DNA of 39,972 nucleotides from contig JABGVU010000087.1 in assembly GCA_018645865.1 (NCBI GenBank), forward strand, positions 1 to 39,972, in the 5' to 3' direction. Under the pieces are notes generated by a model that saw only the letters and a list, made by a program, of their open reading frames with translations, made no database searches and was not told where the DNA came from. The position numbers and the translations under genes are program-made. Every line of letters starts with the position of its first letter. Position 1 is the stretch's first letter. This DNA is from Flavobacteriales bacterium. GTDB taxonomy: Bacteria; Bacteroidota; Bacteroidia; Flavobacteriales; BACL11. This document shows, in pieces, positions 18,325 to 30,367 of this stretch.

Positions 18325-19235
18325 TTACCGCCTTCTGATGAATTGGTGATCGCTTGATATTTTGTTGAGTTGGAAGGATCAATCTCAATTAATGTTTGAG
18401 CAATCCTTGCTTTTTCATTAGGGAAAGCTTCAGAATAAATTTTAATAATCTCATCTGATTTAGCATCAAAAAAGAGTTTCAGAATAAACGCAGAAGCGTT
18501 TTCACGATAAATACTTTTTAAACTCTCTAATGCTTCCGTAATTTCAAAACGAGCATCATCTGGCTCTTCACTTAGTTTATCAATACCCATCCTGTGGTAA
18601 CGATACATACACATATGAAAATCAGAGTATCTTTGATCCATTAAGTCATGTGCCAACCAATATCTATTTTTATCACTCTCAAAAGCTTTCCAGCCCGTTT
18701 CAGCAGCATTTTGAGCATTACTTACTATCTTTTGAGCCTTGTTAAAATACTCATTTCCTCCATCTTCAGAAAAAGTAGAAAAATCTAAGCCCAACACTAT
18801 GTTCACATAAAAAGCTAAAACGGATGTAAGATTAGACGTATGGGTAGATTCAGCAAATTCTAAAGATTGATATTCCAAATATTTAAATCTAAAATTATTA
18901 TCTAAATAGTTAAATAAAGTAGATTTATAAGAAGTACCATAAACAGGTCGTGTACTTTGAATTTGTATTGAACCTTCAAATTCATCATTAGATATCTTTT
19001 TACTTATATTAATCATGATACTGCATTCTATACGCTCCTCATTCTGAATATTAGTAGTCGACCATTTTTTATTATTAATGAACTCATAAATCTCAGTCTG
19101 CATAGTTTGGAAAACCTTTCTATCACTCGTTTGCACTTGACTTGAGTTAACCCTAACATTACACAATAATTCTTGCGCATTTATATTTCCAGCAAACACA
19201 CCAAATAATATATATAAAACTAGTTTCTTACTCAC
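18321..19235 (-). CDS. DUF4835 family exported protein
   Basis: ELLCNVRVNSSQVQTSDRKVFQTMQTEIYEFINNKKW...; located next to recN and coaBC as is common in Bacteroidota. Confidence 0.85.
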   Translation of the reverse strand: MSKKLVLYILFGVFAGNINAQELLCNVRVNSSQVQTSDRKVFQTMQTEIYEFINNKKWSTTNIQNEERIECSIMINISKKISNDEFEGSIQIQSTRPVYGTSYKSTLFNYLDNNFRFKYLEYQSLEFAESTHTSNLTSVLAFYVNIVLGLDFSTFSEDGGNEYFNKAQKIVSNAQNAAETGWKAFESDKNRYWLAHDLMDQRYSDFHMCMYRYHRMGIDKLSEEPDDARFEITEALESLKSIYRENASAFILKLFFDAKSDEIIKIYSEAFPNEKARIAQTLIEIDPSNSTKYQAITNSSEGGK

Positions 19236-20427
19236 TTATTTGAATTATTTTATCAATAATATCTTTTGCAACTTCACTCTTATCCTTTAACTCAAAATTA
19301 CTAATATTATTGGCTTTGTCAATAATAGTTATTTTATTAGTATTATGCTGAAAACCTGCTCCCTTATTATTTAAAGAATTCAACACAATCATATCTAAAT
19401 TTTTTCTTTTTAATTTATCCTTTGCATTTTCAAGTTCATTATCAGTTTCTAATGCAAAACCAACAATAAACTGCTTATCATTTTTCTTATTCCCCATTTC
19501 TGCAAGAATATCAGTTGTTCTTTCAAGAAAAATATTTAAACTATCATCTGATTTCTTGATCTTATTTTTAGCTATAAAATCTGGTTTATAATCAGCTACA
19601 GCAGCAGCAAAAATACCAATATCAGTTGTGGTAAAATGAGTATTTACTTGCTCAAGCATTTGTGAGGCGGTAATTACTTTATAAACTGTGACATTATCAT
19701 GGCTACATTCCAAATGTGTAGGGCCTAAAATTAAATTAACTAAAGCACCATTTTTTGCAGCCTCAATTGCTAAAGCAATACCCATTTTACCTGATGAACG
19801 GTTAGTAATAAAACGTACAGAATCAATTGATTCATGTGTTGGACCAGCAGTAATTAATACTTTTTTATTTGTTAATGACAAATCTTTATTTAACTCTGCA
19901 GTAATGCTATCAATTATTTCAGATGGTTCAGCCATCCTACCTTCTCCTACCAAACCGCTAGCTAACTCCCCAAATCCTGAAGGAATAAGAATGTTTCCAT
20001 ATTCTTGCAATGCACTAATATTCGCTTTTGTTGAAGGATGTTTGTACATATCCAAATCCATAGCAGGGGCAAAATAAACAGGACATTTAGCAGACAAATA
20101 AGTAGCTAAAAGCAAATTATCACATTCGCCAATTTTCATTTTTGCCATAGTATTAGCAGTCAAAGGGGCTACTACCATCATATCAGCCCACAATCCTAAC
20201 TCAACATGATTATTCCACTCACCACTATCAGAATCAACCATTTTGGTTAATACAGGATTTTCGGATAAAGCAGATAAGGTTAAAGGAGAAATAAAATCTA
20301 AAGAAGCCTCAGTTTGAATAACTCGAACTGAAGCTCCTGCTTTTTTAAATAGGCGTACTAATTCAGCTGCTTTATAAGCTGCAATACTCGAGGTAACTCC
20401 TAATAATACTTTCTTATCCTTAAGCAT
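19228..20427 (-). CDS. coaBC: bifunctional phosphopantothenoylcysteine decarboxylase / phosphopantothenate-cysteine ligase
   Basis: KKVLLGVTSSIAAYKAAELVR...; VLITAGPTHESIDSVRFITNRSSGKMGIALA. Confidence 0.95.
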   Translation of the reverse strand: MLKDKKVLLGVTSSIAAYKAAELVRLFKKAGASVRVIQTEASLDFISPLTLSALSENPVLTKMVDSDSGEWNNHVELGLWADMMVVAPLTANTMAKMKIGECDNLLLATYLSAKCPVYFAPAMDLDMYKHPSTKANISALQEYGNILIPSGFGELASGLVGEGRMAEPSEIIDSITAELNKDLSLTNKKVLITAGPTHESIDSVRFITNRSSGKMGIALAIEAAKNGALVNLILGPTHLECSHDNVTVYKVITASQMLEQVNTHFTTTDIGIFAAAVADYKPDFIAKNKIKKSDDSLNIFLERTTDILAEMGNKKNDKQFIVGFALETDNELENAKDKLKRKNLDMIVLNSLNNKGAGFQHNTNKITIIDKANNISNFELKDKSEVAKDIIDKIIQISE

Positions 20428-20770
20428 TTTTATTTGAATCCCCTACACTTTCTTCTGCATCAGCATCACGTATATAGATTTCATCATTCAACAATTCTTT
20501 CATTGCAATTGCCCATGGCTTTGGTAAGCTCTCGTAAAATTTTGAAACAGCAATTTGTTCTTGGTTTTCAAAAACTTCATCCAATTGTTCTTGTGTTAAT
20601 GCAAACTCTTCTAATTTTAACATTAATTCATCTTTCATTTTTTCATTAACTTGAGCTGATCTTTTTGCCATCACCGAAACAGCTTTAAAAATATTATCTG
20701 TCTTATTAACAAAATCATTTACATTTCTAGTGATTGTAGATTTTTGTGCTCCTGTGTTTTTAAATTTCAT
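20420..20770 (-). CDS. rpoZ: DNA-directed RNA polymerase omega subunit-like protein (Bacteroidota RpoZ)
   Basis: NIFKAVSVMAKRSAQVNEKMKDELMLKLEEF, between bamD and coaBC. Confidence 0.8.
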   Translation of the reverse strand: MKFKNTGAQKSTITRNVNDFVNKTDNIFKAVSVMAKRSAQVNEKMKDELMLKLEEFALTQEQLDEVFENQEQIAVSKFYESLPKPWAIAMKELLNDEIYIRDADAEESVGDSNKNA

Positions 20771-21572
20771 CTTTATTTTCCTTTAATTCAGTTAAAGTTT
20801 GATTCGTTTTATTATAAGTGTTTTCTAAATCTTTTATAAAATCACTATTTGGGTAGTTATCCTTAAATTGATCGTAAGCATCTAAAGTCGCCTTTAATCT
20901 AGTAATAACTTTAGTATTAATACTATTAACAGCTAGTGAATAAGATGATTTTACAATTAAAAAATATACTTCTTCCCTATTTGTGTAAGATGGGAAATCA
21001 ATCAATACATTTTCCAAAGCAATAATTGCCGATTTATAATTTTCTGTTATAAAATACTGTTTAGCATTTTCAAATGCTTTTTTGGATAAGATAGCTCTTA
21101 GCTCATCCAATAAGATATTACATTTTTCAACTCTATCACTAATAGGGAATCTATCAACAAAAGATTGTAATTCCTTGATAGCCTTGTAATTATTAGTTGC
21201 ATCAAGGGAATAATTAGGAGCCTCAAGGTAATAACAATACGCCGTCATATAAGCGCATTCTTCAGTATGCTTACCATTTGGGTAGTTTTGAGTGTAGTTC
21301 TTAAACAAATAGGCTGCCATTAAATTATCACTAGCAGAATAATGACAATACGCAAAATAATAACTTACCTCTTGCATTTTTGCAGTACCTCTTAGGGCAG
21401 TCGATAATTCATTGAATAAAGGCATAGCTCTATTAAAATCCTTAGCCTCATAATAAGCAACAGCTTTAGTGTACTTATAGTTGTAATCATCACTTTTTAA
21501 TACTTTCTGATACTCTCCACAAGAATTAAACACTAAGGCAAGTAATAGTAAAGTTGTAATTTTTTTCATCAT
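20760..21572 (-). CDS. bamD: outer membrane protein assembly factor BamD
   Basis: Lipoprotein signal LALVFNSCGEY, TPR-like repeats, YPNGKHTEECAYMTAYCYY. Confidence 0.88.
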   Translation of the reverse strand: MMKKITTLLLLALVFNSCGEYQKVLKSDDYNYKYTKAVAYYEAKDFNRAMPLFNELSTALRGTAKMQEVSYYFAYCHYSASDNLMAAYLFKNYTQNYPNGKHTEECAYMTAYCYYLEAPNYSLDATNNYKAIKELQSFVDRFPISDRVEKCNILLDELRAILSKKAFENAKQYFITENYKSAIIALENVLIDFPSYTNREEVYFLIVKSSYSLAVNSINTKVITRLKATLDAYDQFKDNYPNSDFIKDLENTYNKTNQTLTELKENKDEI

Positions 21573-21585
21573 AATTTTAATTGGA

Positions 21586-21593
21586 CAAAGATA
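21586..21593 (-). promoter_or_regulatory. -7 box TATCTTTG upstream of bamD-rpoZ-coaBC-DUF4835-recN
   Basis: Exact TAnnTTTG consensus 14 nt upstream of the bamD start. Confidence 0.5.
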
Positions 21594-21657
21594 AATGGTA
21601 TAATTGGATATTCCTAAATTATTTTTATATCCAGTAAAGTGCAGTAATTTGAATTTA

Positions 21658-22188
21658 TCACTTTAGTATTGAAGTGATTTTTAGGCTCATTGGTTTGGTT
21701 ATCGAGTAAAAGTAGTTTACAAAATCTCCTTCTCCATTAATAATATATTTCTGAAAATTCCATTTTACAGAAGAACTTGATTTTCCGTTTATCTTCTTAC
21801 TTGTTAGCCAGTTATAAATTGGATGCTTATTTTCTCCTTTCACATCAATTTTTTCGGTCATTAAAAAGCTTATACCAAAGTTTTTAGAACAAAACTGTTG
21901 AATCTCTTTTTCTGCACCCGGTTCTTGCCCTCCAAACTGATTACAAGGTAAGCCAATCACAATTAAATCATTTTTATACTGCTGATGCAACTCTTCTAAA
22001 CCAGCATATTGTGAGGTAAACCCACATTCTGAAGCAACATTAACAAATAAAACATGCTTACCCTTAAACTCATTTAAATCGATAGGATTGCCGTCAATAT
22101 CATTAATTGCTATATCATAAATTGATTTTTGCGCATTACTAGTAGTAAATGATAAGGTTACCATAATTATTAGGATTAGATTTTTCAT
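21658..22188 (-). CDS. glutathione peroxidase family protein, exported
   Basis: GKHVLFVNVASECGFTSQYAGLEELHQQY...GLPCNQFGGQEPG...WNFQKYII. Confidence 0.92.
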   Translation of the reverse strand: MKNLILIIMVTLSFTTSNAQKSIYDIAINDIDGNPIDLNEFKGKHVLFVNVASECGFTSQYAGLEELHQQYKNDLIVIGLPCNQFGGQEPGAEKEIQQFCSKNFGISFLMTEKIDVKGENKHPIYNWLTSKKINGKSSSSVKWNFQKYIINGEGDFVNYFYSITKPMSLKITSILK

Positions 22189-23057
22189 TACATTAATAAG
22201 CTTTTAATTTCTTTTTTTATTGCATCACTTGCTTCAATAAGTGGCGGGCGAACAAAAGAATTACAAATTCCTAACAATTCCAAACACGCTTTTACTCCTG
22301 TCGGGTTTCCCTCAGCATAAAATGGTCCGTAAAAATCATACAATTTATAGTGCAATTGATTAGCTATATTATTATTGCCTGAAATTCCAAAAGAAACCAT
22401 ATCAGAATAATCCTTAGGGTGCGATTGTCCAATTACCGAAACAACTCCCTCCGCTCCCATATAAATCATAGGTAAAGTAAGTTCATCATCACCAGATAGC
22501 AATACAAAATTACTAGGTTTATCTTTAATAACTTTCATAATTTGATCCATATCACCTGAAGCTTCTTTTAGTGCAACTATATTTTTAAACTCATTTGCCA
22601 AACGTAAAGTAGTTCCAGCCTCTATATTGCTAGCTGTTCGCCCAGGCACATTATAAAGTATAATGGGCAAAGGACATGCTTGTGCAATCATTTTATAATG
22701 CTGATAAATCCCTTCTTGAGTAGGCTTATTATAACAAGGAGAAACAGAAAGGATCGCATCAATACCTGTAAAATTTGTCTGCTTAATTTCTTCTACTAAA
22801 GCTGAAGTATTATTACCTCCTATGCCTAGAACAATAGGTAATATGCCGTTATTAATCTTTATACAAAAAGTAATTATTGCTTGCTTTTCTTGTTTTGACA
22901 AAACTGCACTTTCTCCAGTGGTACCCATCAACACTAAATAATCAATTCCTCCTTTAATTTGATAATTGATTAGCTTTTCAAGACCTACGTAATCTATACT
23001 CAAATCCTCATTAAAAGGTGTGATAAGTGCCACTCCTGTTCCTTTAATTATTTCCAT
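22188..23057 (-). CDS. dapA: 4-hydroxy-tetrahydrodipicolinate synthase
   Basis: GTGVALITPFNEDLSIDYVGLEKLINYQI...MGTTGESAVLS...YNVPGRTASN...ALKEASGD. Confidence 0.93.
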   Translation of the reverse strand: MEIIKGTGVALITPFNEDLSIDYVGLEKLINYQIKGGIDYLVLMGTTGESAVLSKQEKQAIITFCIKINNGILPIVLGIGGNNTSALVEEIKQTNFTGIDAILSVSPCYNKPTQEGIYQHYKMIAQACPLPIILYNVPGRTASNIEAGTTLRLANEFKNIVALKEASGDMDQIMKVIKDKPSNFVLLSGDDELTLPMIYMGAEGVVSVIGQSHPKDYSDMVSFGISGNNNIANQLHYKLYDFYGPFYAEGNPTGVKACLELLGICNSFVRPPLIEASDAIKKEIKSLLM

Positions 23058-23058
23058 T

Positions 23059-23600
23059 TTACTTATTTATTAAATTGATGTAATGCTTTATTTCATGCAT
23101 GAGTTTATCCATGCTTTTATCTTCTTTTAATGCAATCATCAAATCATATATTTCATACCCGTTTTCATGTTGTCCAATCTTAAAATGTGCTAAAGAACTT
23201 GCTACTAAATATTTAATAGGAATACAACTACCATCACATAAATTAATCAAAATATCATACTCCTTTTTTACAAAATTATCGATAATATAATTATGTGGTT
23301 TATAATACCAATTAAGGTCTTTCTGATAAAAGAAATCATATTGTAACTTAGGAATATGGCAGTAGGACAATTGCTTAGCATTTACAAAACCTAATGCTTT
23401 TACATCCTTCTTTAAATCAGAAAAATAATCCACAAAAGGTTTCATATGCTTAATTTGCTCTTCTGAAGTAGCGTCATACAAAATACCTACGGACCTTGCA
23501 GCATCCAAGTTACAAACCTCTTTTAAGCGTTTATTGGTTCTCAAATCTCTTTGAAAAACCCATTGCCCAATTTTTTTCTTTGTATTTTCTATAAATTGCA

Positions 23601-23601
<1 letters not shown>
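23059..23601 (-). CDS. DUF6913-like hypothetical protein
   Basis: LDAARSVGILYDATSEEQIKHMKPFVDYF...DILINLCDGSCIPIKYLVASSLAHFKIG; between dapA and ligA. Confidence 0.7.
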
Positions 23602-25592
<1,991 letters not shown>

Positions 25593-26054
25593 CTAGGGAT
25601 TATAAGGGAAATGAGAATCATGAAGAATAATATAAAGCTTTCCAAAATCATCTTTTTTATAGACAAAAGTATATTCAACCTTTACTTCTGACTTATCTTC
25701 TTTCTGAAAAAAATAATTCCCCATAGCTATTGCAATATTTCCTTCAATTTTTATACCAATATTTTCAAATCGTACAGCTTTCCATCCTAATAATGCAAAA
25801 CCACTATCTTCATCAAAATTAGAATTTCCACCAATAAAATAAGACAGGGCAGCTTCCTTTGTACGTCTGAATTGCTGTACACTAGCTAGAGTAGGTTTAA
25901 ACAACACCTCTCCCAGATGAAAGCCATATAATTCCGATAAATAGTTTGCTGCCGTTTGCTTATAATCTGCACTTTCACTATATAAATTTCCTATATTCAA
26001 AAGTCCATCAGACCATTGTTTCTGTTCATTTAAAACTTCTTCTTTTGTTATCAT
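25593..26054 (-). CDS. SnoaL-like/NTF2-fold hypothetical protein
   Basis: LYGFHLGEVLFKPTLASVQQFRRTKEAALSYFIGGN...FALLGWKAVRFEN; NTF2-like pattern. Confidence 0.7.
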   Translation of the reverse strand: MITKEEVLNEQKQWSDGLLNIGNLYSESADYKQTAANYLSELYGFHLGEVLFKPTLASVQQFRRTKEAALSYFIGGNSNFDEDSGFALLGWKAVRFENIGIKIEGNIAIAMGNYFFQKEDKSEVKVEYTFVYKKDDFGKLYIILHDSHFPYNP

Positions 26055-26084
26055 TTTATGATTATTTATCTTTTTGAAAAATAA

Positions 26085-26918
26085 TTAATTCTTTCTAGCT
26101 TTTATCATTCTATCCTTATCGTTTATATCTTTTTTCAACTCAATATCAACAAATCCAATAGCGCTTAACATTGCAACTGTTTCCCCTCCAAAACGTTCGT
26201 TTATTTCAAAGAATAACAATCCGTTTTTAGGTAAACTTGTATAGGAAAGATCCGCTATTTTCTTGTAAAATAATAAAGGATTATTATCAGGAACAAAAAG
26301 AGCTAAATGAGGTTCATTATCCAATACATTAGCTAGCATTAATTCTTTTTCCTCAAATAATACATACGGTGGATTGCTTATTATCACATCCACTTTTGGC
26401 AAGGTAGTTGTTTTAAAAATATCCTGAAGTAAAAAATTAATTTCAACTTCATTTATTTTTGCATTTTCTTTAGCCACACATAAAGCAGATTCAGACACAT
26501 CAATAGCCGTAATTTCTGCATCTTTATTTTTCTTTAAAGCAATAGGAATACAACCTGAACCTGTGCCTATTTCCAAAACAGAAGTGAATTCATGCTCCAA
26601 TATCCATTGCAGCAATTCTTCCGTTTCTAGCCTTGGGATTAAAGTATACTCATTTACTTTGAATTTCAGTCCATAAAACTCTACCTCTCCAATAATGTGT
26701 TGTATTGGTTTATTTGTTTTTAAATCCGCAATTATCTGTTTAAATCTGTCTGACACAACACTAGTAATATCCTTCTCTGCATGAATAATACAGTCAGAGC
26801 GATTATAACCCAACAGAAAGTCAATACTGATATAAGCCCATGAAATAATCTCACGCTCATTAACAATACCATTTAACTGGTTAATATAATACGGTATAAT
26901 ATTGCTGACTTTTTCCAC
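26085..26918 (-). CDS. prmC: peptide chain release factor N5-glutamine methyltransferase
   Basis: VLEIGTGSGCIPIAL, NPPYV, PRLETEELLQW. GTG 26918 suggested because a -7 box (26923-26930) lies inside the longer TTG-started ORF (26957). Confidence 0.85.
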   Translation of the reverse strand: MEKVSNIIPYYINQLNGIVNEREIISWAYISIDFLLGYNRSDCIIHAEKDITSVVSDRFKQIIADLKTNKPIQHIIGEVEFYGLKFKVNEYTLIPRLETEELLQWILEHEFTSVLEIGTGSGCIPIALKKNKDAEITAIDVSESALCVAKENAKINEVEINFLLQDIFKTTTLPKVDVIISNPPYVLFEEKELMLANVLDNEPHLALFVPDNNPLLFYKKIADLSYTSLPKNGLLFFEINERFGGETVAMLSAIGFVDIELKKDINDKDRMIKARKN

Positions 26919-26922
26919 AGGA

Positions 26923-26930
26923 CAAAGGTA
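26923..26930 (-). promoter_or_regulatory. -7 box TACCTTTG for prmC
   Basis: Reverse complement of caaaggta; exact TAnnTTTG. Confidence 0.45.
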
Positions 26931-26951
26931 TGATTTTGCTATTTTTGAAGC

Positions 26952-27980
26952 ATGCAAAATAAGGAATTTTTCATGAACAGATGCTTAGAGCTAGCATCCA
27001 AAGGTTTAGATAGTGTTTCTCCAAACCCAATGGTAGGTTCAGTTATTGTTTATGAAAATAAAATAATTGGAGAAGGATATCATAAAGGATATGGTAAAGA
27101 ACATGCTGAAGTAAATGCAATTGCTAGTGTAAAGGATACAAGTTTACTTAAAGATTCTACGCTTTATGTAAACCTTGAACCTTGTGCCCATTTTGGAAAA
27201 ACACCACCCTGCTCTAACTTAATAATTGAATATAAAATACCAAAAGTAGTTATTGGCTGTGTAGATACCTTTTCTGATGTTAACGGAAAAGGAATAATAA
27301 AAATGGAAAAAGCAGGCATTGAAGTGAGTATTGATGTTTTAGAAAGAGAAAGCAGAGAATTAAATAAACGATTTTTAAATTTCCATGAGAAAAACAGGCC
27401 ATACATCATTCTAAAATGGGCTGAGAGTACAGATGGCTTTATCGCTCCTAAAAATCAAACAGAACCTTTTTGGATGACTTCTAGTAATTCTAAAAAATTA
27501 CTACATCAATGGAGAGCAGAAGAAGATGCGATTTTAGTAGGTAGGATTACTGCTAAAAAAGACAATCCTTCCCTAACCGTTAGAGAGGTTAAAGGCAAAA
27601 ACCCTACACGTATTGTTATTGACAAAGATTTGAAACTTTCTAAAAAATTAAACCTATTTAACAATGAAGCTAGAACAATTATTTTCAATACTATAAAAAC
27701 AAAAGAAATAGATTCAAATTATTATATAAAAATTGACTTTAACCATTTGATTGAAAATATTTTACAGGAATTATATAAACAAAATATTCAGTCTCTAATT
27801 ATAGAAGGAGGAGCAAAAACTTTACAATCTTTTATAGATAAAAAATTATGGGAAGAAGCAAGAATTTTCACAACAAATACAACTCTGGCTGAAGGAGTGA
27901 AATCACCAAGCATAAAAGGTGAAATTATTTTTGAGACAATAATTGAAGAAGATCAATTAGAAATTATTAAAAATGAGTAG
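26952..27980 (+). CDS. ribD: bifunctional diaminohydroxyphosphoribosylaminopyrimidine deaminase / 5-amino-6-(5-phosphoribosylamino)uracil reductase
   Basis: HAEVNAI, LEPCAHFGKTPPCSNLII, downstream reductase domain TESTDGFI-like and IIEGGAKTLQSFI. Confidence 0.94.
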   Translation: MQNKEFFMNRCLELASKGLDSVSPNPMVGSVIVYENKIIGEGYHKGYGKEHAEVNAIASVKDTSLLKDSTLYVNLEPCAHFGKTPPCSNLIIEYKIPKVVIGCVDTFSDVNGKGIIKMEKAGIEVSIDVLERESRELNKRFLNFHEKNRPYIILKWAESTDGFIAPKNQTEPFWMTSSNSKKLLHQWRAEEDAILVGRITAKKDNPSLTVREVKGKNPTRIVIDKDLKLSKKLNLFNNEARTIIFNTIKTKEIDSNYYIKIDFNHLIENILQELYKQNIQSLIIEGGAKTLQSFIDKKLWEEARIFTTNTTLAEGVKSPSIKGEIIFETIIEEDQLEIIKNE

Positions 27981-28839
27981 TATAATCTACAGCGTTCTCT
28001 TTTTCAATATCTTAATAATTGTGTTAAAGATGTTTGAAAAATACAAAGTTGATAATTTACAAGCTTTAATAGTAAATTACTTAACTGCAGCAGGATGCTC
28101 ATATTTCTTTTTAGAACAAGATTATTCACTAAATCACGTGCTAAATTCTGATTGGTTTTTTCATTCATTGATAATTGGAACATTATTTATTATTGTGTTT
28201 AACTTTTACGCATTCGGAACCCAAAAAGTAGGAATAGCAGTTACTACTGTAGCAAATAAAATATCCTTGATTATCCCTGTATGCGCAGCACTTATTTTGT
28301 ATCCCGAAAACAATACTTTTGATGAGTTAAAAGGAATTGCTTTTTTCTTAGCGCTTGCAGGCATATATTTGTCCTCCACCAAAAAAGGAAAGTTAAGTTT
28401 TGATAAGAAATATTTATGGTTAATTGTTTTAGTATTTGTAGGCCAAGGAATCTCTGATTCAATATTTAATGATTTTGCCCAAAGCTTTAATGAAGTATTT
28501 GATAAAGAAAGTTATTTATTCTTTATAACATTATTTATTGTTGCTAGTGTTAGTGGAACGCTAATTCTATTAGTGAAATCATTTAAAGAAAGACAACCAA
28601 TTCAATCAAAAAGCATCATTTGGGGGGTTATTTTTGGTATCCCAAACTTTTTCTGTCTGCTATTCTTTTTAAAAGCATTAGCTAACTTAAGTAGTTCAAT
28701 CGTTTTTCCACTAGTAAGTATGGGTGTCGTTGTGACTTCAAGTTTGATTGGAGTACTTCTTTTTAAGGAGAAACTCAGTAGAAATAATTGGATTGGAATT
28801 CTACTTGCTATTTGTGCAATTTATATTTTCTCACTTTAA
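27973..28839 (+). CDS. EamA/DMT superfamily transporter
   Basis: ~10 hydrophobic segments in 288 aa, internally repeated DMT pattern. Confidence 0.8.
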   Translation: MSSIIYSVLFFNILIIVLKMFEKYKVDNLQALIVNYLTAAGCSYFFLEQDYSLNHVLNSDWFFHSLIIGTLFIIVFNFYAFGTQKVGIAVTTVANKISLIIPVCAALILYPENNTFDELKGIAFFLALAGIYLSSTKKGKLSFDKKYLWLIVLVFVGQGISDSIFNDFAQSFNEVFDKESYLFFITLFIVASVSGTLILLVKSFKERQPIQSKSIIWGVIFGIPNFFCLLFFLKALANLSSSIVFPLVSMGVVVTSSLIGVLLFKEKLSRNNWIGILLAICAIYIFSL

Positions 28840-29450
28840 TGCTTAACGATACTTACAAAGAGGTTAAGAACCATACAACAGGAATTTACAAAGAAAAAGG
28901 AAGTAAATTTATTGCCTATTCCTACCCTGTTTATTCTGAACAGGAAGTAAAAGAAAAACTAGAAAAAGTAAAAAAACTAGAATATGCGGCAAGACACCAT
29001 TGCTATGGATACATTCTTCATGCTGACAAATCAGTACAAAGAGCAAGTGATGATGGAGAGCCTTCTTCTACTGCTGGGAAACCAATACTTGGACAGATAC
29101 TGTCAAATGACCTAACTAATTTACTCATAGTGGTTGTTCGTTATTTTAGAGGAGTTAAGTTAGGAGTTCCTGGCTTGATTAGATCATACAAAACTGCAGC
29201 GGCTGAGGCGATACTAGAAGCCACCATCATCATAAAAACGATTAAGGAACACTATGTGGTAAGTTTTAATTACCCTCAAATGAATGATGTAATGCGACTG
29301 GTAAAAGAATTTGAACTTGAAGTAGTAAATACTGACTTCCAAATAAAATGTAAACTTATATTTGCAGTCCAAAAAAGCAAAACTAAATTGGTTGTTCAAG
29401 CCTATAAAAAAACCCACGAATTAAAAATTAAATATATTAAAACTGTATAA
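28839..29450 (+). CDS. IMPACT/YigZ family protein
   Basis: EKGSKFIAYSYPV...ARHHCYGYIL...RASDDGEPSSTAGKPILGQI...LLIVVVRYFRGVKLGVPGLIRSYK; start at ATG 28839 (TAATG overlap). Confidence 0.92.
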   Translation: MLNDTYKEVKNHTTGIYKEKGSKFIAYSYPVYSEQEVKEKLEKVKKLEYAARHHCYGYILHADKSVQRASDDGEPSSTAGKPILGQILSNDLTNLLIVVVRYFRGVKLGVPGLIRSYKTAAAEAILEATIIIKTIKEHYVVSFNYPQMNDVMRLVKEFELEVVNTDFQIKCKLIFAVQKSKTKLVVQAYKKTHELKIKYIKTV

Positions 29451-30358
29451 TGAAATTACTAGAAGAACTTTGCAATATCCATGCTCCTGCAGGAGAAGAA
29501 TTTACTTTAACTGAATTTTTATTAAATTATATAACTGAAAACCAAACACAATGGAAAGTTAAACCAACCCTGCATTATGGAAAAGGGTTTCAGGATAATA
29601 TAATTTTGGTGTTTGGAAAGCCAAAAACAGCAGTTTTTGCACATTTGGATTCAATCGGTTTTACCGTGAAATACAATAATGAAATTGTAAAAATTGGAGG
29701 ACCAGTTTCTAGTGAAGGAATTGTATTAGTTGGTGAAGATAGCAAAGGAAAAATTGAAGGTAAAATCATTAAAAATAAAGATGGAATGTTTATTGATTTT
29801 AACCGAACAATTGAAAGAGGGACATCCCTTACTTTTAAAGTTGATTTTAGGGATACTGATGATTTTATACAAAGCTGTTATATGGATAACCGACTAGGAG
29901 TTTGGAACTGTCTAGAATTAGCAAAAACTCTTGAAAATGGAATTATTGTATTTTCATCGTGGGAAGAACATGGGGGCGGTTCTGTTGGGTATTTAGGAAA
30001 ATTTATTCAAGAAAAATATGGAGTAATGCAAGCACTAATATCTGACATTACTTGGATAACTCATGGTGTACAACATGGGAAAGGTTGTACAATTTCATTA
30101 AGAGATAGTGGGATTCCAAGAAAGTCATATATAAACAAAGTAATAACAATTGCTAAAAAAACTGATATTAACTTTCAGCTAGAAGTTGAGGATGCTGGGG
30201 GTAGTGATGGGAATGAATTGCAAAAAAGCAATTACCCTTGGGATTGGTGTTTTGTTGGCGCACCTGAAGACCATGTTCATTCACCAAATGAAAAGGTACA
30301 CAAAGCAGATATACAATCCATGGTAGATTTATATACAGTTTTATTAAAAGAACTTTAA
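29450..30358 (+). CDS. M42/M20-like metallopeptidase (aminopeptidase)
   Basis: AVFAHLDSIGFTV, DNRLGVWNCLELA, SSWEEHGGGSVGYLG, EDAGGSDGNEL, PEDHVHSPNEKVHKAD. Confidence 0.85.
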   Translation: MKLLEELCNIHAPAGEEFTLTEFLLNYITENQTQWKVKPTLHYGKGFQDNIILVFGKPKTAVFAHLDSIGFTVKYNNEIVKIGGPVSSEGIVLVGEDSKGKIEGKIIKNKDGMFIDFNRTIERGTSLTFKVDFRDTDDFIQSCYMDNRLGVWNCLELAKTLENGIIVFSSWEEHGGGSVGYLGKFIQEKYGVMQALISDITWITHGVQHGKGCTISLRDSGIPRKSYINKVITIAKKTDINFQLEVEDAGGSDGNELQKSNYPWDWCFVGAPEDHVHSPNEKVHKADIQSMVDLYTVLLKEL

Positions 30359-30367
30359 GAACCTCTT

